64,000 nt of DNA from Chromatiaceae bacterium (GCA_025458165.1 JALOTB010000008.1:1-64000); one strand, 5' to 3'; positions 42,654 through 51,371 are shown, counted from the first letter of the stretch. The notes: generated by a model not told the origin, from the letters alone. A program made the numbers and translations.

Positions 42654-43486
42654 AGACTCAGCTCCTGCTCGATCTCGGCCAGACTCGCGCTCGGCTGGGC
42701 GAGCGGCTGCCACACCGGCAGCGGCTCGACATAGATCAGGCCGAGCGCCATGCCGTCATCGGCGTGGATGCGGGCCGCCGCCTCCAGGTCGTTGGCGGCC
42801 GGCTCGCCGTCGAAGGGGTGCACCTGCTGCTTCCACTCCGTCTGCTCCGGGCGGAAGGTCTGGCAGGGACTCAAGACTTGTAAGAACGAGAATCCGCGGT
42901 GCTCGATTGCCTGCACGATCAACCGGGTCAGGCCGCTCGGGTCACCGGCGAAGCCCCGCGCGATGAAGCTCGCCCCGGCGGCCAGGGCGATCGCCGCAGG
43001 ACGGAAGCGGCGCACCCCGGGGCCGTGGGGGGTGAGCTTGCTGCGGCTCCACTCGGGGGCCGTGGTCGGCGAGGCCTGGCCCTTGGTCATGCCGTAGACC
43101 TCGTTGTCCATCACGATGTAGGTGAGGTCCATGTTGCGTCGGCAGGCGTGCAGGAAGTGGTTGCCGCCGATCGAGAAGCCATCGCCGTCGCCGCCCGCGA
43201 CCACGACGGTGAGCTCCGGGCGCGCCGCCTTGAGCCCGGTGGCGACCGCCAGCGCCCGCCCGTGCAGGCCATGGAAGCCGTAGGTGTCGAGGTAGGCCGG
43301 CAGGCGCGACGAGCAGCCAATCCCCGACACCAGGGCCACCCGCTCCTTGGGCAGCTCGAGATACGCGAGCGCCTTGGTCAGGGCCGAGAGCACCGCGAAG
43401 TGGCCGCAGCCCGGGCACCAGACCGGCGCGATGTCGGACTTGTACTCTTTCGCCTTGAGGGCGTGGGTTCGGGTTTCAGTGGCCAT
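42650..43486 (-). CDS. korB: 2-oxoacid:ferredoxin oxidoreductase, beta subunit
   Basis: A 278-residue subunit that binds thiamine diphosphate. Motifs: PVWCPGCGHFAVLSALTKAL (Cys ligands of a [4Fe-4S] cluster), VSGIGCSSRLPAYLDTYGFHGLHGRA and VAGGDGDGFSIGGNHFLHACRRN (the ThDP motif GDGD). The enzyme would interconvert 2-oxoglutarate and succinyl-CoA using ferredoxin, possibly in the reductive direction. The third Cys near C209 (SPCQTF) fits the family. It lies two bases after korA and overlaps the ferritin-like gene. Confidence 0.93.
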   Translation of the reverse strand: MATETRTHALKAKEYKSDIAPVWCPGCGHFAVLSALTKALAYLELPKERVALVSGIGCSSRLPAYLDTYGFHGLHGRALAVATGLKAARPELTVVVAGGDGDGFSIGGNHFLHACRRNMDLTYIVMDNEVYGMTKGQASPTTAPEWSRSKLTPHGPGVRRFRPAAIALAAGASFIARGFAGDPSGLTRLIVQAIEHRGFSFLQVLSPCQTFRPEQTEWKQQVHPFDGEPAANDLEAAARIHADDGMALGLIYVEPLPVWQPLAQPSASLAEIEQELSL

Positions 43487-43488
43487 CT

Positions 43489-45219
43489 TCAGTCCAGCCC
43501 CAAGATGCGGCCGAGGATCTCGCCCGGCCGAAGCGGTAACGGCCCAGGTCGGGCGAAGCGTCCGGCCGTCGGCGGCAGCATGCGGTGCGCGTTGAGCAAG
43601 TGGAAAAGCTGCCCGGATTGGTTCTGCTCCACCACCAGAACCCGCCGGGACCCTTCGAGCGCGCGCGCCAGGGCGCGGCGGCGCAGTGGCGCCAGCAGGC
43701 GAAGCGCAATCACCCGCAGCGGCCTACCGGCCGCCCTGGCCCGCTCGGCAGCCTCGAAGGCGGCGCCGGCGGTCGAGCCCCAGGTCAGCAGACAGGTATC
43801 GCCATCGCCGCGGATCTCCGCCCAGGCGTCGCCGTAGTCGAAGTCATCGAGCTTCATGCGCCGCTTCTCGAGCTGGGCTAGGTGATCGGCCGCCGCGCTC
43901 GATGGGGTCCCTCGCTCGGTATGCTCGAGCCCATCGGCCGTGTACATCCCACCGGCGATACCGGGCTCGGTCATCGGCGAGACGCCGTACTCGGTGAGCG
44001 CATAACGCAGGTAGCGCTCCCCCGGTTTGGTCTGGCGCAGGCGCGTGAGGTGGGCGGTCGGCTCGGGCGCTGGAGCGGTCACCGCGCGGGACTGGCCGAG
44101 CGACTGGTCCGAGAGCACGATCGCCGCCGTCTGCAGGTGCTCGGCGAGCCCCACCGCCCACTGGGTCGTGAAGGCACAGTCGCGTACCGAGAGCGGCGCG
44201 AGCACCAGGTGCGGGGCGTCCCCGTGCAGGCCGTAGACCGCGATGTCGAGATCGCCCTGCTCGGGCTTGGTCGGGATGCCCGTCGAGGGACCGCCGCGCA
44301 TCACGTCGACCACCACGATCGGGGTCTCGCTCGCCACCGCGAGCCCCAGGCCCTCCATCATCAGGCTGAGACCCGGGCCCGAGGTGGCGGTGAGCGCAGG
44401 GACGCCGCCGAAGGAGGCGCCGATGATCATGTTCACCGAGGCGAGCTCGTCCTCCGCCTGCAGCAGCGAGCCGCCGAGCTGCTCCAGACGTGGCGCCAGC
44501 CACTCCAGGATCTCGGTCGCCGGCGTGATCGGGTAGGCGGCGACGAAACGCACCCCGCCGCGCAGGGCACCGAGCCCCGCGGCGTCGTTGCCGCTCAGGA
44601 CCCAACGTTCGGGAACTCCACCCACAGGGGCGGATGTCGTGGCGAAGGGTGCCCAGCCAAGGTCGAAGCCCCGGCGGAGACAGTGGAGCGCGGGGTCGAC
44701 GGTCTCCGGCCCCTTGGCCGCGAGCGTGCGCTTGAGTCCCGCCTCCAGCGCGGCCAGCGGCAGCCCGACCGACGCGCCGAGCGTCCCCAGCGCGACCATG
44801 TTCAGCCGGCCCTGGGACACCGCCTCGGCGGCGGCTTTCCAAGGCAGCGCGCGTATCTGCGGCCCTTCCCGGAGCAAGGCCTCGGGCACCGCTCCGGCGC
44901 CCGGGTCGGTGAGGATCAGGCTCGCGGCATCGAGCGGGATCTCGTCGGAAAAGCGGGCCGCGTTGCGCCAGTCGAGTCCGACCAGCAGGTCGAAGCGGTC
45001 GTCGAGGCAGTCGACCGGCTCCGGTCCGAAACGCAACATGGCGGCCGACTCGCCGCCGCGGATCTGGGGACCCGCCGAGCGCGTCATCAGCCCGTACCAG
45101 CCCGCCTGCCCGACCGCCTCGAGCAGGATCATCCCGGCCGTGACGGCACCGCTCCCGCCGGAGCCGGTGATCGCGACCGAGACCAGTGCTGAGCGAGCGG
45201 CGGTCCTGTCGTCGGGCAT
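43489..45219 (-). CDS. korA: 2-oxoacid:ferredoxin oxidoreductase, alpha subunit (gamma-alpha fusion)
   Basis: A 576-residue fusion of the gamma domain (residues about 10-190; begins VAITGSGGSGAVTAGMILLEA with MTRSAGPQIRGGESA) and alpha domain (from about 215; GGVRFVAAYPITPATEILEWLA, SGPGLSLMMEGLGLAVASETP). The C-terminus has CLLTWGSTAGAAFEA and VEQNQSGQL, the standard transketolase C-like features. The ATG at 45219 follows GAG at the expected distance. It is first in the korA-korB-ferritin operon. No ferredoxin subunit is encoded here, as usual for two-subunit KorAB. Confidence 0.93.
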   Translation of the reverse strand: MPDDRTAARSALVSVAITGSGGSGAVTAGMILLEAVGQAGWYGLMTRSAGPQIRGGESAAMLRFGPEPVDCLDDRFDLLVGLDWRNAARFSDEIPLDAASLILTDPGAGAVPEALLREGPQIRALPWKAAAEAVSQGRLNMVALGTLGASVGLPLAALEAGLKRTLAAKGPETVDPALHCLRRGFDLGWAPFATTSAPVGGVPERWVLSGNDAAGLGALRGGVRFVAAYPITPATEILEWLAPRLEQLGGSLLQAEDELASVNMIIGASFGGVPALTATSGPGLSLMMEGLGLAVASETPIVVVDVMRGGPSTGIPTKPEQGDLDIAVYGLHGDAPHLVLAPLSVRDCAFTTQWAVGLAEHLQTAAIVLSDQSLGQSRAVTAPAPEPTAHLTRLRQTKPGERYLRYALTEYGVSPMTEPGIAGGMYTADGLEHTERGTPSSAAADHLAQLEKRRMKLDDFDYGDAWAEIRGDGDTCLLTWGSTAGAAFEAAERARAAGRPLRVIALRLLAPLRRRALARALEGSRRVLVVEQNQSGQLFHLLNAHRMLPPTAGRFARPGPLPLRPGEILGRILGLD

Positions 45220-45533
45220 GGCGCTCTCCCCGATAGGCCCTGTGAGCCGGCCAGGCATGCGGCCGTGTGCGCCGGCCAGCCTGCCGCGAAGGGTGGCGAG
45301 ATACCGGCATCCACCTGGGGATCAGCGTAGCCCATCTCCACGCGGAAGGCGTCGACCCGCCCCTCGCAAAACCCTAGCAACCACACGTCTTCCTGCCTGG
45401 ACCGCGGCCGTAACATCGTGATACCCCGACCGATAAGGGGTGCGCAGCGGACGTCAGGTGCCGATCCAGCACCCAGCGCGCCACGATAAGTCGCTACGAC
45501 CAAGACCAACCTTCACCGAGGAGTGCAATCACG
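45220..45533. other. Intergenic stretch between korA and the Gly/His-rich gene
   Basis: No gene is seen. A short inverted repeat, ATACCCC...GGGGTGC (45420-45443), may be a regulatory or terminator element. The downstream gene is preceded by CACCGAGGAG. Confidence 0.4.
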
Positions 45534-46115
45534 ATGATCCAAAGGCGAACCCACAAGGCCCGAGCCCTGGCGCGCGCCGCCTGTGCAGCGGCCGTTGTCA
45601 CCGCAAGCGCGCTCGGATTCTCCGCGCTCGCCGAGCCCGGCCACGACCACGGGGGCGGAGGCGGCGGTGAGGGCAAAGAGCAGGCGGGCGGCGGCCACAA
45701 GGGCCACGGCGGCAAGGGCGGCGGTGGTGGCCAAGGGGGTGGACACGGCGGTGGGCACGGGCAGGCCACACCGGGCGCCATCGACCAGAAATGCCGCGAG
45801 CCCGGCGACATGCCCCCGCATTACTGTGAGCCGGGCTACAAGGTGGTGAGCTCGGCGCGCGGGATCGGCATCAGCGCGGCGGCGCCAGCCGGTGACAAGG
45901 CGGTGATGGTGACCCTGCGTGAGCTCAACCCCATGGCGCCAGGCGTCCCGCAGGCCTTGGTCCTGGTCGGTGGGACGGGCGACCTCGCGGGGGCCATGGT
46001 CATCCCCGGCGGTTGGCGGCAGACCCAGACGGTGCACCTCCCCTTCGAGGGCAACGACTCGATCTACAACCATCAGTCCATGCACCTGCACCTCTTCCCG
46101 CTGACCAGCCAGTAG
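45534..46115 (+). CDS. Exported Gly/His-rich protein
   Basis: A 193-residue protein with a signal peptide (residues 1-33; ends GFSALAEP). Residues 35-76 are a low-complexity Gly/His stretch (GHDHGGGGGGEGKEQ, then repeats of GGHGG and HKGHGGK), which is likely to bind metal ions. The remaining 115 residues are a compact beta-rich domain with two Cys (KCREPGDMPPHYCEPGYKVV) and conserved-looking blocks VTLRELNPMAPGVPQALVLV and PGGWRQTQTVHLPFEGNDSIYNHQSMHLHLF. I do not recognise the domain. The ATG follows GAGG. Metal binding is inference. Confidence 0.75.
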   Translation: MIQRRTHKARALARAACAAAVVTASALGFSALAEPGHDHGGGGGGEGKEQAGGGHKGHGGKGGGGGQGGGHGGGHGQATPGAIDQKCREPGDMPPHYCEPGYKVVSSARGIGISAAAPAGDKAVMVTLRELNPMAPGVPQALVLVGGTGDLAGAMVIPGGWRQTQTVHLPFEGNDSIYNHQSMHLHLFPLTSQ

Positions 46116-46204
46116 CCCAAGGGATGACTGGCAGCACCGGTCGGGCGCGAGGGCCGCACCTCCGCCCGACCGCCCTGGCGGATCAATCGCAGCGCACGAA
46201 TGGA

Positions 46205-46939
46205 TCAGTCCCGGCCGATCCCCAGGGCGGCCAGCCAGCCCAGATCGCCCAGTGCACGGGCCTGCAGGGTCTCGGCCGAGACGCCCCGTTCGCGCGCCGT
46301 CTCCAGCGCTGGCAGCAGCGCCGGTGACAGCCACGCCAAGGCCAGCACACCGGCGAGCATCGCCGCGGTCGCCCCGGGCGAGGCGAGGCTGAACGGCTTG
46401 AGCGCCGTGCCGAATGAGCGCTTCACCCTCCGCCCGAGTAGATCCACGCTCGCCAGCTCGTCCAGGCACAGGTGGGTGAGGTAGCCGAGCGTCACGAACG
46501 CCCCGGCGAGCCAGGACTCCCACTCGGGCAGGGCGAGCAGGTGATGGGCCAGATTGGCCACGGCAAGGCCCGCAAAGCCCGCGGCGAGCCAGGAGTGCCA
46601 GATCCCCCGGTGCACGGTAAAGCGGGCGAATGCCTCGAACACCCCGTAGCGCACCAGAAGAAACACCCCGATCCACACCAGCGTGAGGTCGGCGATCGCG
46701 AGCCGCCCGACGAGCGCGAAGCTCACCAGGAACCCGAGCACTACCCCGAGCAGCGTGAAAAACCCCCGCACCGGGGCCGAGCCGTCGGCGTCGATGTCCG
46801 GCAAGAGCCCGCCGGCCACCCCAAGAAAGAACAGCACCTGGGTCAGCTCAGGCCCCGCCCAGCCGAGCCCGTAGACCCCCAGCGAGGCCGCGCTGCTCAC
46901 CGCCGCGGCGCCGTAGAGATGGGCCGAGAAATTCGCCAT
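46205..46939 (-). CDS. YdjM-type inner-membrane metal-dependent hydrolase
   Basis: A 244-residue protein with four to five membrane helices. The family's metal motifs are visible: NFSAHLYGAAAVSS at the N-terminus, GGLLPDIDADGSAP and HRGIWHSWLAAG, with THLCLDELASVDLLGRRV carrying further ligands. This fits the YdjM/PF04307 family of putative membrane-bound metal-dependent hydrolases. Substrate unknown. Confidence 0.85.
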   Translation of the reverse strand: MANFSAHLYGAAAVSSAASLGVYGLGWAGPELTQVLFFLGVAGGLLPDIDADGSAPVRGFFTLLGVVLGFLVSFALVGRLAIADLTLVWIGVFLLVRYGVFEAFARFTVHRGIWHSWLAAGFAGLAVANLAHHLLALPEWESWLAGAFVTLGYLTHLCLDELASVDLLGRRVKRSFGTALKPFSLASPGATAAMLAGVLALAWLSPALLPALETARERGVSAETLQARALGDLGWLAALGIGRD

Positions 46940-46969
46940 GGGCGACAGGCTCGCCGTGAATACTCCGAA

Positions 46970-47045
46970 CCGGATTGATATGATAATAGCTTATCTCGCG
47001 TATCTACATCATGAAATGATTAACGCGCGCTAAGTTACCTTTGAT
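46970..47045. promoter_or_regulatory. AT-rich island between two minus-strand genes
   Basis: Markedly AT-rich compared with the window, with nested palindromes: GATAAtagcTTATC at about 46980-46995, flanked by GATA and TATC. On the minus strand TATTAT (around 46982-46987) could be the -10 of the YdjM-type gene. No clear -35. Probably a promoter or protein-binding region. Confidence 0.4.
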
Positions 47046-47061
47046 CGGATTATCCCGACCG

Positions 47062-47079
47062 AGCCGTCTCGCGCGACGG
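47062..47079 (-). terminator. Weak hairpin after the GT2-GtrA gene
   Basis: GCCGTC and GACGGC form a 6-bp stem with a 6-base loop about 30 bp after the stop of the glycosyltransferase gene. No T-tract. Confidence 0.3.
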
Positions 47080-47110
47080 CGAGCCGTCCTGAGGGCCAGC
47101 CGCCGACCAG

Positions 47111-48223
47111 TTAAGCCGCCTTCGGCTTGCTCCAGGTGTACACGGAGGTCACGGCGTAGTTCCACACCGCGCCGACGATGATCCCGGCGAGCGCCGAGAG
47201 GACCCAGCCGATGTCGCCGGCGGCGTCGCTCTGGAAGAGATAGGTGGCGATGCCGACGTTGGCGACCGCCCCCAGCGAGCAGGCGAGCGTGAACGAGACC
47301 CAGCCGCGCAGCAGCCCCCAGCCGCGCAGGCGCCGGTCACGGTAGGTGAACATGTTGTTCAGGAAGAAGTTGCTGGTCATCGCGACCAGGGTGGCGACGG
47401 TCTGGCCGGCGACGAAGCTGCGGTCCATGGCCTGAAACACCACCCAGAGCACCGCCATGTGCACGAGCACGCCGATCCCGCCAATGAAGGCGAAAGGGAC
47501 AAAGCGGATCGGCACATAGCGCCCGATACTCTTGTCGAGCAGCATGATCAGGTACTCCCAGGCGACCACGCTGTCGAGCTTGCTCTCCCCCGCCTGGCGC
47601 GGCCGGAAGGTGTACGGGATCTCGCGGAAGCGCAGCGGCCGCGGGACCGAGGCGAAGATGTCGAGCAGGATCTTGAAGCCGATCCCGGACAGCTCGTGGA
47701 CCGCCTCCTCCAGCACCTCCCGACGCAGCAGAAAAAATCCGCTCATCGGGTCCTTGAGGTCTGCCTTGAGGACGAGCCGCGAAAGTGTTGTCGCGAAACG
47801 GCTGACGAACTGACGATCCGCCGCCCAATCCTTAGTCCCGCCGCCCTCCGTGTAGCGGCTGCCGACCGCGACATCCAGGCCCTCATCGCGCACCGCCGCG
47901 AGCAGGTCGGGGAGGATGCGCTCGTCGTGCTGCAGGTCCGCGTCGATGACCGCGAGATAGGGTGCCGAGGAGGCCAGCATGCCCTCCACACAGGCCGTCG
48001 AGAGCCCGCGGCGGTTGACCCGCTGCACCACCCGCACGCGCGGGTCCTTGCGCGCCAGCTCACGCACCAGGGCGGCCGTGCCGTCCGGCGAGTCGTCATC
48101 GACGAAGATCACCTCCCAGTCGACCCGGCTCAGCGCCGAAGCCAGGCGCCGGACCAGCTCCGGCACATTCTCGCGCTCGTTGAAGGTCGGGACGATGACC
48201 GACAGCTCCGGACTCGGGCTCAT
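47111..48223 (-). CDS. Polyprenyl-phosphate glycosyltransferase fused to a GtrA domain
   Basis: A 370-residue protein. Residues 5-235 are a GT2 domain of the dolichol-phosphate mannosyltransferase type (VIVPTFNERENVPELV, VDDDSPDGTAALV, AVIDADLQHDERIL with the DxD-type motif, GSRYTEGGG, RLVLKADLKDPMSGFFLLRRE). Residues about 245-365 are a GtrA-like domain with four membrane helices (FAFIGGIGVLVHMAVLWVVF, MTSNFFLNNMFTYRDRRLRGWG). The protein would make a polyprenyl-phosphate sugar and help flip it across the membrane. Partner glycosyltransferases are not adjacent. Confidence 0.92.
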   Translation of the reverse strand: MSPSPELSVIVPTFNERENVPELVRRLASALSRVDWEVIFVDDDSPDGTAALVRELARKDPRVRVVQRVNRRGLSTACVEGMLASSAPYLAVIDADLQHDERILPDLLAAVRDEGLDVAVGSRYTEGGGTKDWAADRQFVSRFATTLSRLVLKADLKDPMSGFFLLRREVLEEAVHELSGIGFKILLDIFASVPRPLRFREIPYTFRPRQAGESKLDSVVAWEYLIMLLDKSIGRYVPIRFVPFAFIGGIGVLVHMAVLWVVFQAMDRSFVAGQTVATLVAMTSNFFLNNMFTYRDRRLRGWGLLRGWVSFTLACSLGAVANVGIATYLFQSDAAGDIGWVLSALAGIIVGAVWNYAVTSVYTWSKPKAA

Positions 48224-48249
48224 GAGAAAACAATTCTCTGAAAAACAGC

Positions 48250-48395
48250 CACAAATGAACGGAAATTAACGCAAATCAAGACAGGATTTACTCAGCCTGG
48301 CATCGCTCGGTAGAGACCTTACGGCGGCGCTGCCGGCGACTTGCGCGAGCCCCCAAATTCACACTCCATTTGCGTTCATTGGCGTTCATTGGCGG
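48250..48395. repeat. TGCGTTCAT-type palindromic element, about 146 bp
   Basis: Left arm ACAAATGAACGGAAATTAAC (48251-48270) and right arm TTTGCGTTCATTGGCGTTCA (48369-48388), with a spacer of about 90 bp. Same family as 30254-30389. The right arm overlaps the 3' end of the HAD phosphatase gene: its last residues AANERQ and the stop TGA are encoded by the element. Confidence 0.75.
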
Positions 48396-49251
48396 CGAAC
48401 CCTTCATCCACGAGCGACGGCAGATACCAGGTCGGTCGGATGGGACCGTCGGTCGGGCCGCGGGCGAGCCCGGTACCGATCAGGATCGAGTCGATGCCAT
48501 TGCGATTGGCGCCGAGGATATCGGTCGCCAACTGGTCCCCGAGCATTACCAGGCGACCCGCGATGCGCCGCCGGGCGGCATCGAAGATCGGCGCATGCGG
48601 CTTACCGAGCCGGACCAAGGGTGGCGGCCGGTCCGGATAGCGCTCCTTGATCACCGCCTCGAGCATGGCCGCCAGCCCGCCCGCGGTGAAGCCGTAGTGT
48701 CCAGGCGCGACGGGATAAATCAGATCGGGGTTGCAAAGGATGAGGTGCAGCGGCCGGCCGGCATCGAGCCGGCGCAGGACCAGGCCGAGGGTCAGGTTCA
48801 TGGTCGGCAGGCAGGGGAAGCCCTTTTGATCCGCCAGTACGACCACGTCGGCATCGGCATCGGGCCGCGCCGGGACCGGCTCGCCCCCTGCCCGCCGCAC
48901 GTATTCGACCGAGTCCGCCGGACCCAGCACGAGGCAGCGCGCCCCCGCGAGGCCCTGGTCGCGGAAGTGGTCCGCGAGCAACGCGCCGGAGGTGAGGACG
49001 CGCCCGGACGGGATTGGAACGCCCGCCTCGGCGATCTCCGCCGCGAGCGTCTCCGGCAGGCGGCTCGCCGAGTTGGTCAGCACCAGATAGGGCTTGGCTG
49101 TCGACTCGAGGAGCCGAATGAAATCCGCGGCGCCTGGCAGGGCGCCGCTCTTGTCCACCAGCACCCCGTAGGCGTCGACGAGCATGCCGTCATAGGCCGC
49201 GATGAGGGCGGCCAGGGTGGGCCGACCACCGCGGCTCTGGGGCGCGCTCAG
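48376..49251 (-). CDS. HAD superfamily class IIA phosphatase
   Basis: About 290 residues. Blocks: DGMLVDAYGVLVDKSGALPGA (motif I, DxY/DxD type), YLVLTNSASRLPETL (motif II), GARCLVLGPADSVEYV, LCNPDLIYPV, LVRLGKPHAPIFDAA (motif III Lys) and VMLGDQLATDILGANRNGIDSILIGTG (motif IV). These fit NagD/PGP-type phosphatases; substrate unknown. The true start is unclear: the frame continues upstream inside the LysM gene, and no ATG or GTG lies just before the domain. A CTG at 49251, overlapping the LysM stop, would start it; other non-ATG starts are possible. The 3' end lies in a repeat. Confidence 0.75.
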   Translation of the reverse strand: MSAPQSRGGRPTLAALIAAYDGMLVDAYGVLVDKSGALPGAADFIRLLESTAKPYLVLTNSASRLPETLAAEIAEAGVPIPSGRVLTSGALLADHFRDQGLAGARCLVLGPADSVEYVRRAGGEPVPARPDADADVVVLADQKGFPCLPTMNLTLGLVLRRLDAGRPLHLILCNPDLIYPVAPGHYGFTAGGLAAMLEAVIKERYPDRPPPLVRLGKPHAPIFDAARRRIAGRLVMLGDQLATDILGANRNGIDSILIGTGLARGPTDGPIRPTWYLPSLVDEGFAANERQ

Positions 49252-51371
49252 GGGATCACCAGGGTCATGCCGGGGAAGAGCCGGTCGGGGTTCTCGACGA
49301 GGTGGCGATTCGCCTCGAAGATCTTCGGCCAGTCGCCCGCCCGGCCGTAGATCGCGCGGCTGATCCCCGCCAGGGTGTCGTTGGCCTGCACCCGATGCAG
49401 GCTGCGCGCGCCCAGCGAGCGGGCGAGGGTGAACTGCTGCTCGCGCAGGGCCTCGACGAGCTGGTCGCGCTGGGACGTCCACTCGGCCTCCGGCATCGCG
49501 CCACGCTCCTCGTAGAGCGCACGCAGCGCCCCCAGGTGCCCGGCCGCGGCGTCGCGGAGCTCCTCATCGGTGATCGAGCCGCCGGCGGTCACCGGCAAGC
49601 GGGCGCGCAGGCCGGAGACCTCGGTCTCGGCGGCGGCGAGGGCGTCACGGGTCTCCGCCAGCTCCGCCCGCGCGGCCTCGGCCCTCCGCTCCAAGTCCGC
49701 CAGCTCCGCCCTGGCCTGCTCGTTGGCCTGGGCCAGGTCGGCCGCGAGCGACTCCTTCGCGCGGATCTGCTCCGTGGCGGCGGCGAGCCCGGCGGCGAGC
49801 TCGGCCTTCTCGTTCGCCAGGCGGTCCGCTAGGGCATCCTTCTCGGCGAGCTGCTGCGCCGCCGCCGCGAGCGCGGCCTCGGCTTGCTCATTCGCCTGGG
49901 CCAGCTCGGCGGCCCGGGCCTCCTTCTCGCCGATCTGCTCGGCCGCCGCGGCCAGCTCCGCCGCCGCGCGCTCCTGCGCCCGCGCCAGCTCGGCGGCCTG
50001 GGCCTCCTGCTCAGCGACGCGCGCCTTGGCGGCGTCCAGCTCGGCCTTGGCCTGCTCATTCGCCTGGGCCAGCTCGGCGGCCCGGGCCTCCTTCTCGCCG
50101 ATCTGCTCGGCCGCCGCGGCCAGCTCCGCGGCGACGGCCTCGTGCGCGGCAGCGAGCTCCGCGGCCGCCGCGTCCTTGTCACGCAGGCGCTCCACCATGG
50201 CGGCCAGCTCGGCCTCGGCAGTCCCCTGGACCCGAGCCAGCTCGGCCGCAGCCGCCCCGGTGGCGGCCTCCAGCTCTGCGCGCAGCGCGGCGAGCGCCTG
50301 CTCGGCCTGCACGCGCTGCTCGCTCAGCTCGGCCGCGGTCTGCTCCGCCGTCTGCTGGCGCTGCTGCAAATCGGTCTTGTCGCTGGTCAGCCTCTCGACC
50401 GCGGCGAGCGCCCCGGCATGGGTCTCGTCCAGCACCTTGAGGCGTTGCTGCAGGTCCTCGACCTCATCCTGCGACTGATTGAGGATGCCGGTGAGCTCCT
50501 CTCGCTCAACCGTCCAGGCCGCCTGGGCCGCCTGCGCAACGCGCTCGGTCTCGGCCGCGCTCTCCCGCAGCTCGTCGAGCTGCCGTGCGAGCTCGGCGGC
50601 CTCGCCGCGGACCTTGTCGAGCTCGGCCTCGCTCGCCTGCTGATCGGCCCGCGCGGTCTCGAGCTGCCCGGTGAGCGCGCTGACCTGCTCCTGCAAAGCC
50701 GCCTCGCTTTCCGCCGCCTCGGCGCGGGTCGTCTCCAGGGCGGAGTCGAGGGTCTGCTTGTCCCCGCGCAGTGCCTCGACATCGGCCTGGAGGGCCGCGG
50801 CCTGCGCCTTGATGCGGGCCTCCAGCTCGGCAACGTTCTGGACCTTCTCCTGCAGCAGCCTTTCGCGCGCCTCCTCGTTGCGGGCGAGGAGCTGCTCCAG
50901 GCGGGAGAGCTCACCCTGGAGCCCGGCCGCTGCGGTCTCCCGCTCGCGCAGGGCCTGGTCGGCCGCCTGGCGGCCGGCCTGGGCGTCGGCGAGCCGCCGG
51001 CGGAGCTGGGCCAGCTCGTCGAGCGCCGCGGCAAGCTCGACCGCCAGATTTTGATTCTCCAGGTCCAGGGCGCGGCTGATCTCGGTGATACGGAGGATTT
51101 CCTGCTCCAACCCCTGCTGGCGCGCGTGCAACCGGTACAGCGCCGCGGAGCCCCCGTCTGGCAGGGACTGCTCGGTCCTCGTCTGAGCCGCGATCGGCGG
51201 GGAAGCCGGTGCAGCGGTGGAGTTGGGCTCGTCCGCGGTGGCCGGCGGCAAGCCGGCGGCAACCAGGGCGGCGATCAGCCATCCCCCCGCGAGCCTCCGG
51301 ACGGAGACCAGTTGCGAAGCGGCTGCCCGTCGGTTGACGACCGTCGGCGACGTGGTGCGAGCTTCAATCAT
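49248..51371 (-). CDS. Long coiled-coil protein with C-terminal LysM domain
   Basis: A 707-residue protein. Residues 26-47 form a signal peptide or single membrane helix (GGWLIAALVAAGLPPATA). From about 80 to 610 it is an almost continuous Ala/Glu/Gln/Leu-rich coiled coil, including a segment with repeated AAAAEQIGEKEARAAELAQ. The last 52 residues are a LysM domain (LHRVQANDTLAGISRAIYGRAGDWPKIFEANR, ending with LFPGMTLVIP), which would bind peptidoglycan. It resembles FimV-type or tail-length-like scaffolding proteins in layout, but the coiled coil is longer and no FimV C-terminal domain is present. It may span the periplasm. Confidence 0.87.
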   Translation of the reverse strand: MIEARTTSPTVVNRRAAASQLVSVRRLAGGWLIAALVAAGLPPATADEPNSTAAPASPPIAAQTRTEQSLPDGGSAALYRLHARQQGLEQEILRITEISRALDLENQNLAVELAAALDELAQLRRRLADAQAGRQAADQALRERETAAAGLQGELSRLEQLLARNEEARERLLQEKVQNVAELEARIKAQAAALQADVEALRGDKQTLDSALETTRAEAAESEAALQEQVSALTGQLETARADQQASEAELDKVRGEAAELARQLDELRESAAETERVAQAAQAAWTVEREELTGILNQSQDEVEDLQQRLKVLDETHAGALAAVERLTSDKTDLQQRQQTAEQTAAELSEQRVQAEQALAALRAELEAATGAAAAELARVQGTAEAELAAMVERLRDKDAAAAELAAAHEAVAAELAAAAEQIGEKEARAAELAQANEQAKAELDAAKARVAEQEAQAAELARAQERAAAELAAAAEQIGEKEARAAELAQANEQAEAALAAAAQQLAEKDALADRLANEKAELAAGLAAATEQIRAKESLAADLAQANEQARAELADLERRAEAARAELAETRDALAAAETEVSGLRARLPVTAGGSITDEELRDAAAGHLGALRALYEERGAMPEAEWTSQRDQLVEALREQQFTLARSLGARSLHRVQANDTLAGISRAIYGRAGDWPKIFEANRHLVENPDRLFPGMTLVIP
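49889..50136. repeat. Direct DNA repeat, about 73 bp, within the coiled-coil gene
   Basis: The segment around 49889-49962 recurs nearly exactly at about 50068-50136. The two copies are spaced about 180 bp (60 codons). Each encodes the same stretch, AELAAAAEQIGEKEARAAELAQANEQ. The identity at third codon positions shows a recent duplication or gene conversion rather than convergence, so the length of the coiled coil may vary between strains. Confidence 0.8.

Noticed and set aside
43882-45192. A 436-residue plus-strand frame antisense to korA
   Set aside because: Shadow frame; korA motifs on the opposite strand are unmistakable.
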